In this document: positions 23,491 to 35,535 of the stretch, piece by piece | Layout: each line of letters opens with the position of its first letter | Position numbering within the stretch: the stretch's first letter is position 1 | Assembly (NCBI GenBank): GCA_036346275.1 | Contig: CM070721.1 | Coordinates: 6,212,452 to 6,276,451, forward strand | Reading direction: 5' to 3' | Origin: Otatea glauca | Lineage: Eukaryota; Streptophyta; Magnoliopsida; Poales; Poaceae | DNA length: 64,000 nt | Notes under the pieces: model-generated | The model's input: only the letters and a program-made list of their open reading frames with translations | Databases searched by the model: none | What the model was told of the DNA's origin: nothing | Position numbers and translations under genes: made by a program

Positions 23491-23971
23491 ATGAAATATC
23501 CTTTTATTGATTGAAAGACAATCGAACTCAATTTAAATTTCATTTAAATTGATATGAGTATATATATAACTACACAAGTTTCATATACTCAAATGATTGT
23601 TTCAAAGTCTTGATCCTTTATATGTTATTTAGCAATAAGACATGGATCAATACTATTGAAACAACAAGTTAAATTATAAACTCCCCCTAGATGTGTGCAT
23701 TCATGTAGTATATGAATTAGAACATAATGCACATATTTGGACTAAAGCAAAGGAAGAGTTCATACTTTAACTTGAATCCTAATTATGCATTAAGTCAATA
23801 GAGTGAATACAAGTGCATACTTTAGGTTTCCATTTTCCATCCAAATATGAGACTAATAAGAATAAGGCTCAATTAAACATGTTAGTCTCATAATGATTAG
23901 ATTTGTCATTAAACAATGATTAAACATTAATATTAAACCAATCACCAAAACTAATAGAGCTTGAACTTACA

Positions 23972-24238
23972 CATGCACCCAACGAAACGTCCCCAGCAAC
24001 TTGCCTCCATCAAAATTAACCTCTCAAATCTTTCCTCAGTTTTACTCACTCACATCCGATGGCCATTGTTTAATGTGTCTAACTCATCCCTGTGGCCCAC
24101 AACAGATCTCCCCCCACCTCCAGCATCATCTCAAGGAAAAGGAAACAAATATCCTAGAATTAAGAAAAAGGAAACAAACGTTCTAGAAAAGGAAAATACC
24201 ATATATTACGTGCTGGGAAAAGGAAACCGGAAGATAGG
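23972..24238. repeat. Segment A, right part
   Basis: Continues segment A after the solo LTR. It ends in loose aaggaaa units (24130-24230), like segment B. Confidence 0.8.
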
Positions 24239-24741
24239 GCACTATACTAGTTGACTATGGTTGCACTGAGTTTTGCACAGTGTGGCTCTTATGGGTTGTT
24301 TGGTTAGAGGGATGAGACGGTGTGAATCTAACTTATTTGTTTGTTTTGAAAGATGGAATGGGTTGATCCATCACCCCCTCTTCCCTCGTAAGCATAAGTT
24401 TAATACAAAATGGGAGATGATATTATCTCACTAAAATTTATGAGATGATCCCACGATAGACTAACCAATCTTTGAACGGGGTGACCCTTATTGATCACTG
24501 TCCGACCATCCATCACTTGATACAGCGGAGAGGATCCTCGCCTTACTTTTGGGTGCTTAAGAAATAGTCTCGTTGTTGAAATGCGGGAATCTTATAGATA
24601 TCCCATGATGTTGGAGATAACTCAATATTTCAATTTACCATATCTTTTGATTTTATCTAAATAGGTTGTTAGTTCAAATCTTCTATAACTGGACTTTTTT
24701 GGTTGTATAAGCCAACCCTTTACATGTAAACGATGGAATAT
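24239..24741. other. Intergenic DNA, no feature supported
   Basis: AT-rich, no open frame of interest, no clear inverted-repeat ends. Confidence 0.4.
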
Positions 24742-25135
24742 TATCTATACCCCTTTATAATGCACCTAAACATTCTTTTCTACATCCACCCCAAATAGTG
24801 CATCCCACTAGAGATGGTCCAACCTTCGTGCACCCAGCGAAATATCCCAAGAAACTTGACTCCATCAAAATTAACCCCTCAGATCTTTCCTCAGCTTTAC
24901 TCACCCACATCCGATGGTCATTGTTTAGTGTGTCTAATCATCCCTGTGGCCCACAACAGACCTCCTCCCAGCACCTCCATCCAGCATCTTTATTGAAAAG
25001 GAAACAATCAAGGAAAAGGAAACAAGTGTTTTGGAAAAGGAAATCAAGGAAAAGGAAACAATCAAGGAAAAGAAACAAACTTTCTGGAAAGAGAAATGAC
25101 CAATACATACGTGATGGGAAAAGGAAATAGGGAGA
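24742..25135. repeat. Segment B: uninterrupted copy of segment A
   Basis: It matches 20677-20767 plus 23972-24238 in order and orientation, but has no LTR at the position where A carries one. Its end (24990-25120) is a run of imperfect aaggaaaaggaaacaatc units. Confidence 0.85.
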
Positions 25136-25720
25136 CGGGGCAGCGCGGTCGGGAGATTGCATGCGGCGGCCGGGGCGCGTGGAGGAGGAGATCCACGTGG
25201 CGTCCAGGGCGCATAGAAGAGGAGATCGACGCGGCTGCCGGGACGAGCGGCGGAGAGCCCGCGCCCTCGCAGCCGATCGGAGGAGAGCCCGCGTGGCCCT
25301 CGGCGGTGATCGAGGAGAGCCCGCCGGCGATCGGCGACGACGCCGCGAACGGCGACGCTTAGGCCGCACTCGGCGGAGACGGGCAGCGTGGCGGAGATTG
25401 CACACGACGGCCAGGCGGCGCGGCGAGCGCGCGCGGAGGAGGAGATCGATGCGGCGGCCGGGGCGAGCGGAGGAGAGCCTGTGCGGCCCTCGGCGGCGAT
25501 CAGAGGAGAGCCCATTCTGAAGCTGTGTGGCGAAGCATCACTCGCAGGGTTCACTCAGTGGCGAAGCATCTTTGACCATCGCCGGCGATGACCAAGTCCA
25601 CCGGCGGTTGCACGTCAGCGAGCTGGTGCTAATGGTGCCCTCGGTCGGGCCCATCCGTGACCGTAGCTCCGTTGGCGGCCAGCCCTAGCTAGTCCCCTGT
25701 TTTGCTCTTGCTGACAGACG
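25136..25720. repeat. GC-rich imperfect tandem repeat
   Basis: Units of about 50-65 bases built on gaggagatcgacgcggc, gcggagagcccg and gccctcggcggcgatc recur at least five times between 25170 and 25520. Every frame is open because of the composition, but the products are low-complexity and match nothing I know, so I do not call a gene. Confidence 0.6.
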
Positions 25721-26935
25721 GGCCCCAAGGTCAGTGACTGCTGGCCAGTGTAAAAGTGCACGCGCCACCGAGGAAAGACGCTTTCTGTTCTGCGAAAGCG
25801 TATTTTCTATTTTCTTTAGAATTTCCATTACCCGAAAGCATACAAGTATTTGTAACTTTTACATTATATGTCTAAATAAAATGAAAGAAAATTCTAAAAT
25901 AATCTAAAATCAAGTTCTTCCATAATATGCAAAAATATTTTAAAAAATAGTACCGGGTGAATTTCAAATTCAAATTTAAAGAAAAGGCCCAAAGATATGC
26001 TACATATAAAAATATTTCATAAGAACTGAGAATTGAATGAAACTAATTTTATTAGAATGCTTATACTTCCCGGAACTCAAATATATATAATATTTAGATT
26101 TCAACTTTGTTTGAATCATTTCTCATTAGAGATTGTTCTCAATTTGCGATGAATTTGCGATTGTAGCCTAGAGACGAAAAAATTCAACGGAGAGGTGCAG
26201 GAATTTTTTCCCACGTCCAAATTATCCAATAACGATGAGAAATTTCGCATACGAAAAAAATAAAACCAAGCTCGCCGACACCGGATAATTTCGGGCATGG
26301 GAAAAAATTATAGTGCTTCTCAACCACGGGAAAAAAATTCCAGCACCTCTCCGCTGATTTTTTTCTGTCTCGATGCTACAATCGCAATTCATCACTGCTA
26401 GAGCTTGATTCGGAAAAAATTATAACGATGATACTAATATAGTAAAAATTCGAGCCTAGACGCTGGTAAATAATACCGCGCCACCGCTCCGCTGAATTTT
26501 TTCGGCTTGAGGCTACAATCCCAAATTCATCGTCGCGAGAATTGATTCAGAAAAAATTATAACGATGATGCCAATACAGTAAAAAATTCCCAAAAAATAA
26601 AAAAACAATCAAGCGGTGCCCGTCCGCTTGATAATTTTGGCAAAAAAAAAAAGAAATGCTTGGCAGCCGCTGAAAAATTCAAGCGTGAAAGAAAAAATGA
26701 AAAAAAATTCAAGCGGTGGCCGTCCACTAAATAATTCTGGGAAAATATTGAAAAATAAACTGCGCTCGCCGACCGCTGGATCCGCAGGGGAAAAAAGATA
26801 AAAATTAAACAGCGCTCGCCGACCGCTTGTTCCGCGAGAAAAAATTGAAAAAAAATTAAGTAGCACTCACAAACCGCTGGTTTCGTGGATAAAAAATTAA
26901 AAAAATTTAGCGCTCTCCGTGCGCTGAAATTAGGC
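25721..26935. repeat. AT-rich repeat-dense region with nested inverted repeats
   Basis: 26125-26215 (gaatttgcgattgtagcct, ggagaggtgcaggaatttttt) is inverted at 26325-26400 (aaattccagcacctctccg, gctacaatcgcaattcatc). 26408-26455 and 26530-26590 are direct copies (ttcggaaaaaattataacga / ttcagaaaaaattataacga). 26610-26930 has several units with aagcggt..ccgtccgctt or gctcgccgaccgct. Old nested insertions are likely; no coding region. Confidence 0.6.
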
Positions 26936-28690
26936 TCTATAGGGCTAGATCCGTAAAAAAGTCTCCAGAAGGGTCATATTCGGAAAAAAAACGATCACGA
27001 GGCCAGGATAGTAAAAAATTAAAGTCTAGTTTCCTTGCATGCGGATCCTCCCTGTTTATTTCCTTGTTTGATTGGCTCTCCTTCAAATATGTGGTACATA
27101 TACAACCCCTTAATCCCTTATCATACACACCATCTTCTCTTCTCTTGTTTATCTTCTCATGTATTGGTTCCTCTCCCATGCGTCAAACGGGAGTTCTATT
27201 CTTGTAACAGAATCCTCTAAAAAACCATAAACTAAATCCATACCTTCCTTTCCCGTGTTCCTTGCGCAAGTCCCGGGAATTCGTAACTAAAGAATGCCCA
27301 AACGCTGAGACAGAGGTGCTATACCTCAAGCCGTTCAGCCGTTCGGCGAGGCCGCGAGGCTTTTACGTGCGGCAACGGCGACCGGCGACGTCGGCGTACA
27401 TACATACGTGAACAAGTCTTAATAGCATACGGGAAACGTTTAGCGAAAAATATTTATTGAGTGTTATATCTTCATTTTTGTACTCGCATACGGGCACTGT
27501 GATTATTTATTATTAAGTGTTATATTCATACTTATCTTATCATTTAATTGATAAGCGGGTGTACTGCTGTCGTAGCGTTAGCACGGGCACTATACTATAG
27601 TGTATTATTTTCTGTGGGTTTTTTTCTTAAAAGGGTTTTTTCACGTTGAATTCTGTCTTTATTTATTTTACCGTGCATCTAATCCTAACACACGGGCATT
27701 ATACAGTTTTCTGTAAAACTCTCGCGTTTCAAAGGGACCTTGACCTATTAAAGGCTTTTTTTTAGTCCCATCATTTCAATGTTCATGCGCATCAAGACGG
27801 AGCGTGATAGAGAAATTCGCCAACTAATTCGTGATCTAGCAAGCATGTTAATATTCCGTTATCCTGCTATGTTTCATGTATTGGATCTGTACCTTTTGGC
27901 ATTGGGCTACAACAGCAAATAGTAAGATTACATTGGACTCGGATCCTCTGACATTGTTAACCAGTCACACGGGGCTTGCAGTAACCCAAAATACACCCTC
28001 CGATTTGATGATGTTAGGGTTAACACGGCAAATCAGGAGACTGCATTTGTTAGTGTTAGCACCACAAAATAGGCAACAAGATATAACATGAAAAAACCTT
28101 ATGGAGGAGGAAAAAACCTCACGAGACAATCCACTAATTCAGTTCAATTTACATATAGATGAGGATGACTTCAACACGGAATCCTTGTATGTAACAAACT
28201 ATTTGGATATCTGAGAAAACCAAATCTCTTAACAGATGATGAGTCGTATTTTCTCTGCGCTGCCAGCCGAAATATTCTGCCTTGCACGAGAACCCAATTC
28301 TCACGTCCATTTTGGTCACTACTTGGTGTACATGTGTTGTTCTTCTTCCCTCAAACAAAGAAAACCATGCAGTCGGTGTGGTCGAGCGCTCGAGCTTGTT
28401 CAGTGCTCACATGGTGAACGCCCGCTACCTGTCACACGACGCCACTACGCGTCCAGGCAAGCAGCGGAGCCATTGGCCAGGAGGGCAGGAGTTGCCGCCG
28501 CCGTTTTGGCCATGACTGGTGAGGTCTCGATAACTCCAGTAATGGAGGCAGAAGAAATAGATGGAGATGTTTGCCGCCGGCAGGGTAGTAAAGTACCCGG
28601 GTCTCATTTTGGTTGGCCACGCAGAGAAAAATACGAGTCATTGGACCAGATTCTAGAGGAACTTTTTTTATTATTATTAAACTACCTTTT
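26936..28690. other. Intergenic DNA without a supported gene
   Basis: Open frames at 27035-27220 and 28236-28772 have no recognisable domain, no plausible splice partners and no coding bias I can see. I find nothing else to call. Confidence 0.4.
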
Positions 28691-29745
28691 TGAAAAATAT
28701 TTTATTAATAAGCGTGCATTTTACAAAACCACAATAATCCTTACAAAATTATCACAAAACTATACTATCTAGAACTAATTTCACAAAATCACATTTGTTC
28801 TTGCCAATCATTTCAAAGAACCATACTTTCATCTCTGCTACAGTGGACCAGCATGTCATTGAGATGGAAGTGATAAAGGAGCTGTCTGCTACTAAGAGTG
28901 GAAAAAGAAAATCGAAACTCGCGAGCCGGCTCAGCTCTTTAAGCACTCAACTCGATTCGGCTCAAACTCGTGCTGTAAGCGAGTCGAGCCAAGCACCATG
29001 TTTTGCTCGTTAGCTTAACAGCTACGAGTTACTTGTTAGGCTCGCTAAACTCAGTGAAATTCAGACCCAGCCGGCAGTGGCCTAGCAACAGAAAAAGCTC
29101 ATGGGCCATAGCCCATCTACAACTCAACCCTAACCCTAACAACACGCACATGTAACAGCAGCACACATGCAAACACAGCAGCCTCACGCACTTCGTGAAG
29201 GGTCATCGCCAATGGCGATGCCGCCATCATCTTCCAACCTCCTAGCCACCCCCTCTCCTTCGGCATCCTCCTGGCCCTTCCTCCTCTCCACCGCCACTTT
29301 TGCCTCCGGCATCCGGCTACCCGACACTCTGACTGCCTCCTCCACTTACGGCATTTGGCTATCGACGCCTCGGCCGCCTCCTTCACCTCCATGTTCTATC
29401 ATCCTCCCATCCCTAACGAACCTAACAACCTAACGAGCTAGCTCAAGCCCTTTGGTCGAGCCGAGCCAAGTTTCTTAATGAGTTTGACCGAGTCGAGCCA
29501 AGTTGAGCCTGCTCATTATCTTCCCTTATCTGCTACTACACTTTTCCGCATGGACATGTAATGGGTTAGGTGTTATATTCTCAATGACATGTGCCCCACC
29601 TTGTCAGAATAGTAGTAGGTGACGGAAGTACGGTTATTTGAAATGATTAGCAAGAATAAATGTGATTTTGAAGCTAGTTCTAAAAGTTGTAGTTTTGTAA
29701 AAATAAGTGTAGTTTTGTGAAATTTAATGTATTAATAACTTTACC
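28691..29745. mobile_element. DNA transposon remnant with ~130-bp inverted repeats
   Basis: The left arm 28691-28850 (ttttattaataagcgtgca, acaaaaccacaataat, cacaaaatcacatttgttc, ccaatcatttcaaagaacc) is inverted at 29613-29745 (ggttatttgaaatgatta, aataaatgtgatttt, gtagttttgt, gtattaataa). The interior (28905-29510) contains the gagccgagcc/ggctcggctc-type repeat on both sides (near 28950 and 29460), so a second element may be nested inside. An aaccctaaccctaac telo-box-like word is at 29126. No transposase. Confidence 0.65.
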
Positions 29746-30899
29746 AACTTTATTCCCAATTCATACCAATTTGGCCATGTCACCACTAGTGACGTGCCAC
29801 ACCAGTTACCATAGCGTTGTCAAATTATACCACTCCACAGGTGGCCTCACAATGTTGTTTGGCCACTCCACCACAAGTGGTGTGGTAAAAAATGGCATTT
29901 AACTAGAGTTACATCATGACGTGGTTGTCTTATCTTATAAGGCTAAAACATTAGATTTGAAAATAAAGTCGACGAGGATTAGTAATAAAAATAAATAAAA
30001 AAGTTAAATAATAAAATAAATGTTCATTGGAGGGTGCATTTGGGGTGTACTCCGGAAACATTCGTATGTATGTTCTTTTTGTCTGAGTTTTATTTGAGAT
30101 TTCATGACAATATATTCTATCTCTTATATCCGGAAGATTTCGTGCGAGGAGAGCCATGCCACATCATTTTTTTGCGAAAAAGCTCTAGAGAATACCAAAA
30201 TCACAAACAGATCCTCCATTGTTTTTTTGCAAAAAGAACCCTCAGACCAAAATTCACATGGCACAGCGTAGCGTGCGGCTCTGCCTAATTTCTCTAGCTG
30301 TTGTAAGAATGCCATTAGTCCGCATGACCAAAATAAGCACAGCTTCAATCTTTTTTAAGAATGAACCATGACAAAAAAAAAACTTTGTTATCATTGTTGT
30401 GAGTTGTCACTATGAAAAGACTATTCTACTTCTATCAGATCGTATCATATATCTATCTATATATAGATTATTGGGAGTAATAGTTGACATCTACTACGTA
30501 ACCATCTATCACTGCTGTTCTACATTAACTTAGCTATAGTACCTACAGTGTTTTCATGTTTACAATAAACATTTTTTTCAAAAAAAAAATACCTCTCTCT
30601 TAAAGTTGACCTACAATATTTTTAATTTCTTAGCTTTTTTTTCTTGAAAGAATTTTCCTTCTGAACTAAAATTGAGAGATCGCCCGTGGCAACGTGCGGA
30701 GCTTAATCTAGTACCTTATTAGTTTTGAAGTACGGCCGGACGTCTGTTTGTTGGCCCACGATCCATTTCGGACCGTAGAAGCTACAATATTTCATCTTTT
30801 TTGCGCGTTCGATGGCTACAGTCCGTCCACTACTATGGATACCACAGTCCGTATGCTAGTTCTCATGTGAACTAGAAATTTAATGCGCGGCGTACCACA
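29746..30899. other. Intergenic DNA, no feature supported
   Basis: AT-rich; scattered T and A runs; no coding region or clear element ends. Confidence 0.4.
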
Positions 30900-31290
30900 T
30901 CACGAGTACCGCTGTCCACGCTAGAAAATCGACAAAACGCGCGACTGACGCTCCACGCACAAGTAAATCGAGAAAACGCGCGAAAAGGATATAAAAATAA
31001 GAATGTGTTTTTCGCAAAAGGGCTTAAGCGTAATGCTAGAGAAGCGTAAAAAGCACATAAATGCAATGCATAATTTTTTTTAAAAAAAAAAGAAATTTTT
31101 TTCTTACAAAAGGACCCAAACGTAATTTCGATTTTCCTAAAAAGGACCCGAGCGCTACTCCTAAAAACGCTAAAAGTGCATGGACGTGATATACAATCTT
31201 TTTTCGGAAAAAAGATCCAATCGTAATTTTTTTTTCCCGAAAAAGATCTATCCATATTTTTTTTTAGAAAAGAACTCGGATGAAAAAAAT
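30900..31290. repeat. Upstream block homologous to 18.0-18.5 kb
   Basis: Same order of words as at 18040-18480 (aaaacgcgcga, gtaaatcgagaaaacgcgcg, aaaggatata, cgtaatttttttt, aaaaagatc). It precedes the broken Transposase_28 copy by about 290 bases, as its partner precedes the intact one. Confidence 0.7.
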
Positions 31291-31577
31291 TTGGCCACAA
31301 CCCGAGCCAGCCCCATTCCGGCTCAAAACGTTAGCAGCCGGGGATTCTGCAATCTATATGATAGGTATGATTGGATGGGATCTGAACAGTTTTTTTGCCC
31401 TTTCGACACGACACCATGCGAGGAAGAGAACGCTGTAAGGGTTAGTAGACCCACCCAACTACCCAAGCAAATTGGACCTAGCTAGTCAGGCCCAGAGTGG
31501 GTCATGGAGTTTGGATGTGCATACTACTGCACAGAGACGCCTTTTGCTTGTTGGAGCTCTGTACTTGGCGAGGCGCG

Positions 31578-32232
31578 ATGGCATCCTCTGCGTCTCCGCC
31601 GCCATCGCGCCTCGTCGATCCCACCCGCGTCTGCGTGCTCCTGCCCAATGCCAACGTTGACGGCGCCACCCGCGCCCGCGCTGACTTCGACGGCGACGAG
31701 GAGGAGGAGGGCGGCCTCGGTGACAGCGCTGCCCGAGTGGGTCACCTCGTGGGTGCGGACCCGGCCGGACCGGGGGCAGCTGAAGGCCGCGGCCATCTGC
31801 GGGAGCTACTCCATCCCCGACAAGTTCACGCCACACCGCCCCGGCGACCGATCCTCGTGCGCGCAGCCTCCGCCGGGGGCCTCCTACGTGTACGTCGACG
31901 CGACAGAGGGCGGCACGCGCCTGCCGCTCCACCCCTCTTCTGCAAGAGGCCCGCCCACTTCGGGCTCGCCCCGGGCCAGCTCGCGCCCAACAGGTGGCGC
32001 GTCGTGGCCGGATCCGTCGTTCACCGCCTCTGGTGAGGGAAACGCGGACGCGGGGGGGTCGTTGAGGTGCGCCGCGTCCGACCAGGATGACGAGGTTGCA
32101 GGAGGACGCCGAGGAGGCGCTGGTACCAAGAGGGCAAGAAAGTGCAGATGTGCTAGGACTGTGGTAGGTGTACGTGATAGTGTAGTGGTCTCTGGTCTGG
32201 TGTGTCGTGTGTGCGCAAAAGCAACGAGTTAG
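31578..32232 (+). pseudogene. Truncated, frameshifted Transposase_28 copy
   Basis: Starts MASSASPPPSRLVDPTRVCV. The family signature is spread over two frames: YVYVDATEGGTRLPLHP in one, then HFGLAPGQLAPNRWRVVAG in another after a frameshift near 31940. Similarity to the intact gene at 18772 stops at about 32035, where the 'LKGWYCFRG' half and the coiled coil should follow; the rest (SLRCAASDQDDE...) is unrelated or strongly changed. An inactive paralogue. Confidence 0.75.
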
Positions 32233-32240
32233 GGTACGCT

Positions 32241-32597
32241 GCCTTCTTTTACCTGCTCGAAACAACTTTGTTACGATCGATCGGGACGTTCAGCGGCGAA
32301 AGTTGAAAATTAGGTGTTCACTCTGCACGTATAACTTATAGTTTCATATAATAATTTTTTAAGATAATAAATCCAACAAATATATTTGAAATTCGCTAAA
32401 AGTTCAATACAAATAGTTCGAATGTCTTAAAAATAGTAAACCTTTAAAATTGAAACCAATCCAATCGACAAATTTGATCCATTAAAGAGGTGATCTTGTA
32501 GTACTTTTCAATTATTTGGGATCCTGCCACCTCTAGTACCACCCATGGGGACAGTGAATGGTGATTACTTATACCTTCGCTTTTAAGATTTGTGTAA
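32241..32597. other. AT-rich flank with a diverged copy of the 33.0/42.0 kb sequence
   Basis: 32310-32500 (gcacgtataac, ataaatccaac, atacaaatagtt, tttgatccattaaagaggtga) resembles 33030-33124 continued at 42056-42150 (gcacgcataac, ataaatccaa, atacaaataatt, acacatcgaaaaggtgaa). An older duplication. Confidence 0.5.
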
Positions 32598-32985
32598 ATT
32601 GTAGAGTAAATTTCATAAAACTCCAAATTTTGCGGTCGTTGTTGCATAAAACCCTAGATATTGTGGCATGTGTCACTTAACCCTAGTACTATGGCCATAA
32701 CATTTCGCAAAACCCCACCTCATTACAATTACTCCTCTACAATCGCGACCGCACACAACGACAGCGAGCTGCTCTCCCTGCTCGACGCCTCTAACCGTAT
32801 GCCGAAGGACCTCGCACGCCACTACTTCTAGAAACTCATCTTCGTCGTGACCATAATACTTGGGTTTTGTGAAATATTGTGATCATAATACCTAACGTTA
32901 AGTGACATAAGCCATAATATCTGAGGGTTTGTACAACAACAACAACAAAACCTAGGTTTTATGAAATTTACTCGAATTGTATGAG
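32598..32985. mobile_element. Foldback/MITE element, ~390 bp
   Basis: 32608-32712 (gtaaatttcataaaact, aaaccctagatattgtgg, gtgtcacttaa, atttcgcaaaacccc) is inverted at 32856-32972 (gggttttgtgaaatat, ttaagtgacat, ccataatatctgagggttt, tttatgaaatttac). No coding capacity. Its right half is part of the 301-bp duplication. Confidence 0.6.
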
Positions 32986-33124
32986 GAGGGTGATGCATAG
33001 AAACATTACTCAAACTTTCAATGGAGATATACACTTCGCACGCATAACTCTATAAATTTTGTATAATATTTTCATAACATTATAAATCCAACACTACATA
33101 TATTCAAAATTTGGTAAAGGTATA
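32824..33124. repeat. Left copy of a 301-bp direct duplication flanking the Gypsy fragment
   Basis: Starts ACTTCTAGAAACTC and ends TTTGGTAAAGGTATA. It matches 41755-42055 base for base apart from two C/T differences I could see (near 32918 and 33092). The Gypsy fragment starts immediately after it with TGTCGGCGC. Confidence 0.92.
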
Positions 33125-34259
33125 TGTCGGCGCTTTTTTAAGCTAAAGTAAATTTGTAAGTCTAAGGGCATGCGTTCTCGCTCCTCGAATGGTTAGACCT
33201 GAGTCCAAGATGTATACCGGTTCGGCCAAGGTCCCTACTCCAGCTCAGGCGTTGGTATTGTATTCATCAAGTGCGGATGATCGCACCGAGTTTTTTACAA
33301 GCGAGAGGTGGAGCCTCAACACTAGAATGATCTAAACTTAGCTCTCGTAAGGAGAAGAAAAGAAAGAAGAGGAAGAAGAGGAAAAAGCTCTCTTGTAGCT
33401 CTTACCCCTTGCCCTGTTAGGAGGTTCCCGCCCTTTTATTCAAGACGGCGGGCAGTTACATCGAGAATTGGCGAAGTGCCAGCGAGCTACTTCTAGGGGC
33501 TTCGGTCTTGCCCGCCGTCGACCAATCGCTCACCGATCGTCGCCGCCACGAGCCTATGCGCTGGTCGGTGGTCTAGCCGGTCGAGCGGTTAGGTAATCCT
33601 CCGAAGTGGCGAGCGCTTCCTGTGATCCATGTGGGCGCCGACGTAGTCGTGTGTGACGTTGGAGTTGCCTCGGAGAGAGCGTGTCCTTGCACCGGGTGGT
33701 GGTTGATGGGACAGAGACGGGCTTCGCAGCTTATCAAACTGCTCTGGGAAGGACCACCGCCGCCGCTACTAATGACCGTCGTGGCACGTGGCCTTAGGTT
33801 GACACGGACTCGATCGCGACGCTGCTCGAAGTCGGAGTCGCGGGATCCCGCCCCACGCGGGTCGGAACCTCACTGAAGTCGGAGCGTGGGATCCCGCCCC
33901 GCCGCGGGGTCGGGAACCCCGCTGAAGTCGAGTCGGGATCCCGCGGGAATGGTCTCCTGAATGGTCTCGAGGCATTTGGGTAGCGGTGCCGGGACGGCTC
34001 GCTTAGGCCGGGCCGTATTCGAGGCCGCCGCTTGCCGCTCCGGGCTTTGCTTGTTGCAATTGGGCCGTGGTGCACCTGCTTTATGAGTATTCGCCAAGAG
34101 CCTCAACCTCCAATCGAAGTTCGGGACTCGGTTGGGGTTGAGCTTGACCGATCCGCTCAACTAGGTGGGCCAACGGGGCCTACCGGTTTTTGCCGGCGTG
34201 CTCAACGCATTCGACGTCGCCCAGATTACGTTCTCGAGGTATGCGAATCACGGATGCCT

Positions 34260-34800
34260 TCTAAGTTTTAGTGCCCGAGTGCCTTGGTCGGCAAGACGAC
34301 CGGATGCCTCCGCGAGGTTCCGGTGTCCGAGTGCTCGCTTAACGCCGTAGCCGGACGCCGTCTTAGTCGGCAAGGATGACCGGATGCCTCGCGAGGTTCC
34401 GTGTCCGAGTGCCTTGGTCGGCAGGGACGCACGGATGCCTCCGCGAGGTTCCGGTGTCCGAGTGCTCGCTAACGTCGTAGCCGGACGCAGCCTTTAGTCT
34501 GCAAGCGACGACCGGATGCCTCCGCGAGGTTCCGGCGTCCGAGTGCTCGCTTAACGCCGTAGCCGGACGCGACCTTAGTCGGCAAGGACGACCGGATGCC
34601 TCCGCCAGGTTCCGGCGTCCGAGTGCCTTGGTCGGGCAAGGACGACCGGATGCCTCCGCGAGGTTCCGGCGTCCGAGTGCTCGCTTAACGTCGTAGCCGA
34701 CGCCGCCTTAGTCGGCAAGGGACGACCGATGCCTCCGCGAGGTTCCGTGTCCGAGTGCTCGCTTAACGCCGTAGCCGACGCGGGTATCCATCCCGAGTCC
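34260..34800. repeat. Tandem repeat, ~100-bp period, in the Gypsy LTR/leader
   Basis: About five imperfect units of: agtgctcgcttaacg, ccgtagccggacg, cttagtcggcaagg, cgaccggatgcctccg, cgaggttccgg. Neighbouring units differ by single-base losses (ccggtg/ccgtg, ccggacg/ccgacg). Confidence 0.85.
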
Positions 34801-35535
34801 CCGTCCCACGAGGGAAGCCGCGAGAGGAGTAGCCGCCGTCTATCCCACAAGTTTACCCCATCCGCAGCGTGGGACTGAGGGGGTGAGCGACGCGCGCACT
34901 CGCGCTGGTTTGAACGCCGCTTTTGGAGCTAGTAACGGTAGTCCGAGTGGGTCTCGGGAGGTCCCGCCAAGGGGACCTTCCGAGCTGACGGTCCCGAGTA
35001 GGTGTCCTGCCTCGCCGGGGCGACCCATAAGAAACCTTTCTTTACTCAATCTCAGATGGACTCCGGGTCGTCACCACCCGCAGCACACCGGGTCCGTCGC
35101 CATCGATGAGCTCCCGGAGAGTGTGAAGTATGGTCTCGACGCGAGTAAGGTGATCGGTCGTCACCGACCCAACCGGGACCCACCGTGGGGCTCACTCGTG
35201 ACTTGCCCTCGCTTCGTTTCACTGGGCGCCTACGCCCATCCGGTGGGTTAGGCCTTTTGAACCACGACTTTCGGCCGCCTCGCGCAAGCCACAAAGCTTT
35301 TTGCATCTTGGGACCGCAGCGCCCATGGGTTCGCGCGCGCCCGAACAACCGCCCCGCCAAAAGGCGGAGACCAAGAGGTAACGGACACGCTGTTCGGCGG
35401 CGTCTTTATGACTCGCAACCGACGCGACAGATTAAATGCGAGTGGAATTGGAAATCGGAGTTACTGTGCCGGCGTGATGACGAGGCGCGACGCGACGATT
35501 CGCTCGAGGAGGCGTTCGTCGGCGTCCCGCCGCCT

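Larger units (their letters stand above)
20768..23971 (-). mobile_element. Solo LTR, 3204 bp, Sirevirus-like (Copia)
   Basis: Begins TGAAAGGTCGAG and ends CTTACA (TG...CA), flanked by the perfect 5-bp duplication CATGC (20763-20767, 23972-23976). Segment B (24742-25135) is a related site without the insertion and confirms both ends. No gag/pol lies inside or beside it, so it is a solo LTR. Likely orientation is -, because the - strand ends ...CGACCTTTCA after a ...ATTCACCC... stretch, as in Sirevirus LTRs; a purine run CTAGGGGGAGT lies at about 23680 on that strand. The interior is dominated by two families of short inverted repeats (listed separately). 3.2 kb is long for an LTR. Lineage is inferred from texture, not from protein. 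Confidence 0.88.

Noticed and set aside
25096..25591. Overlapping long open frames on both strands
   Set aside because: GC-rich tandem repeat; all frames are open by composition and the products are low-complexity.
28236..28772. 178-codon open frame
   Set aside because: No recognisable content and no coding context; ends in AT-rich low-complexity sequence.
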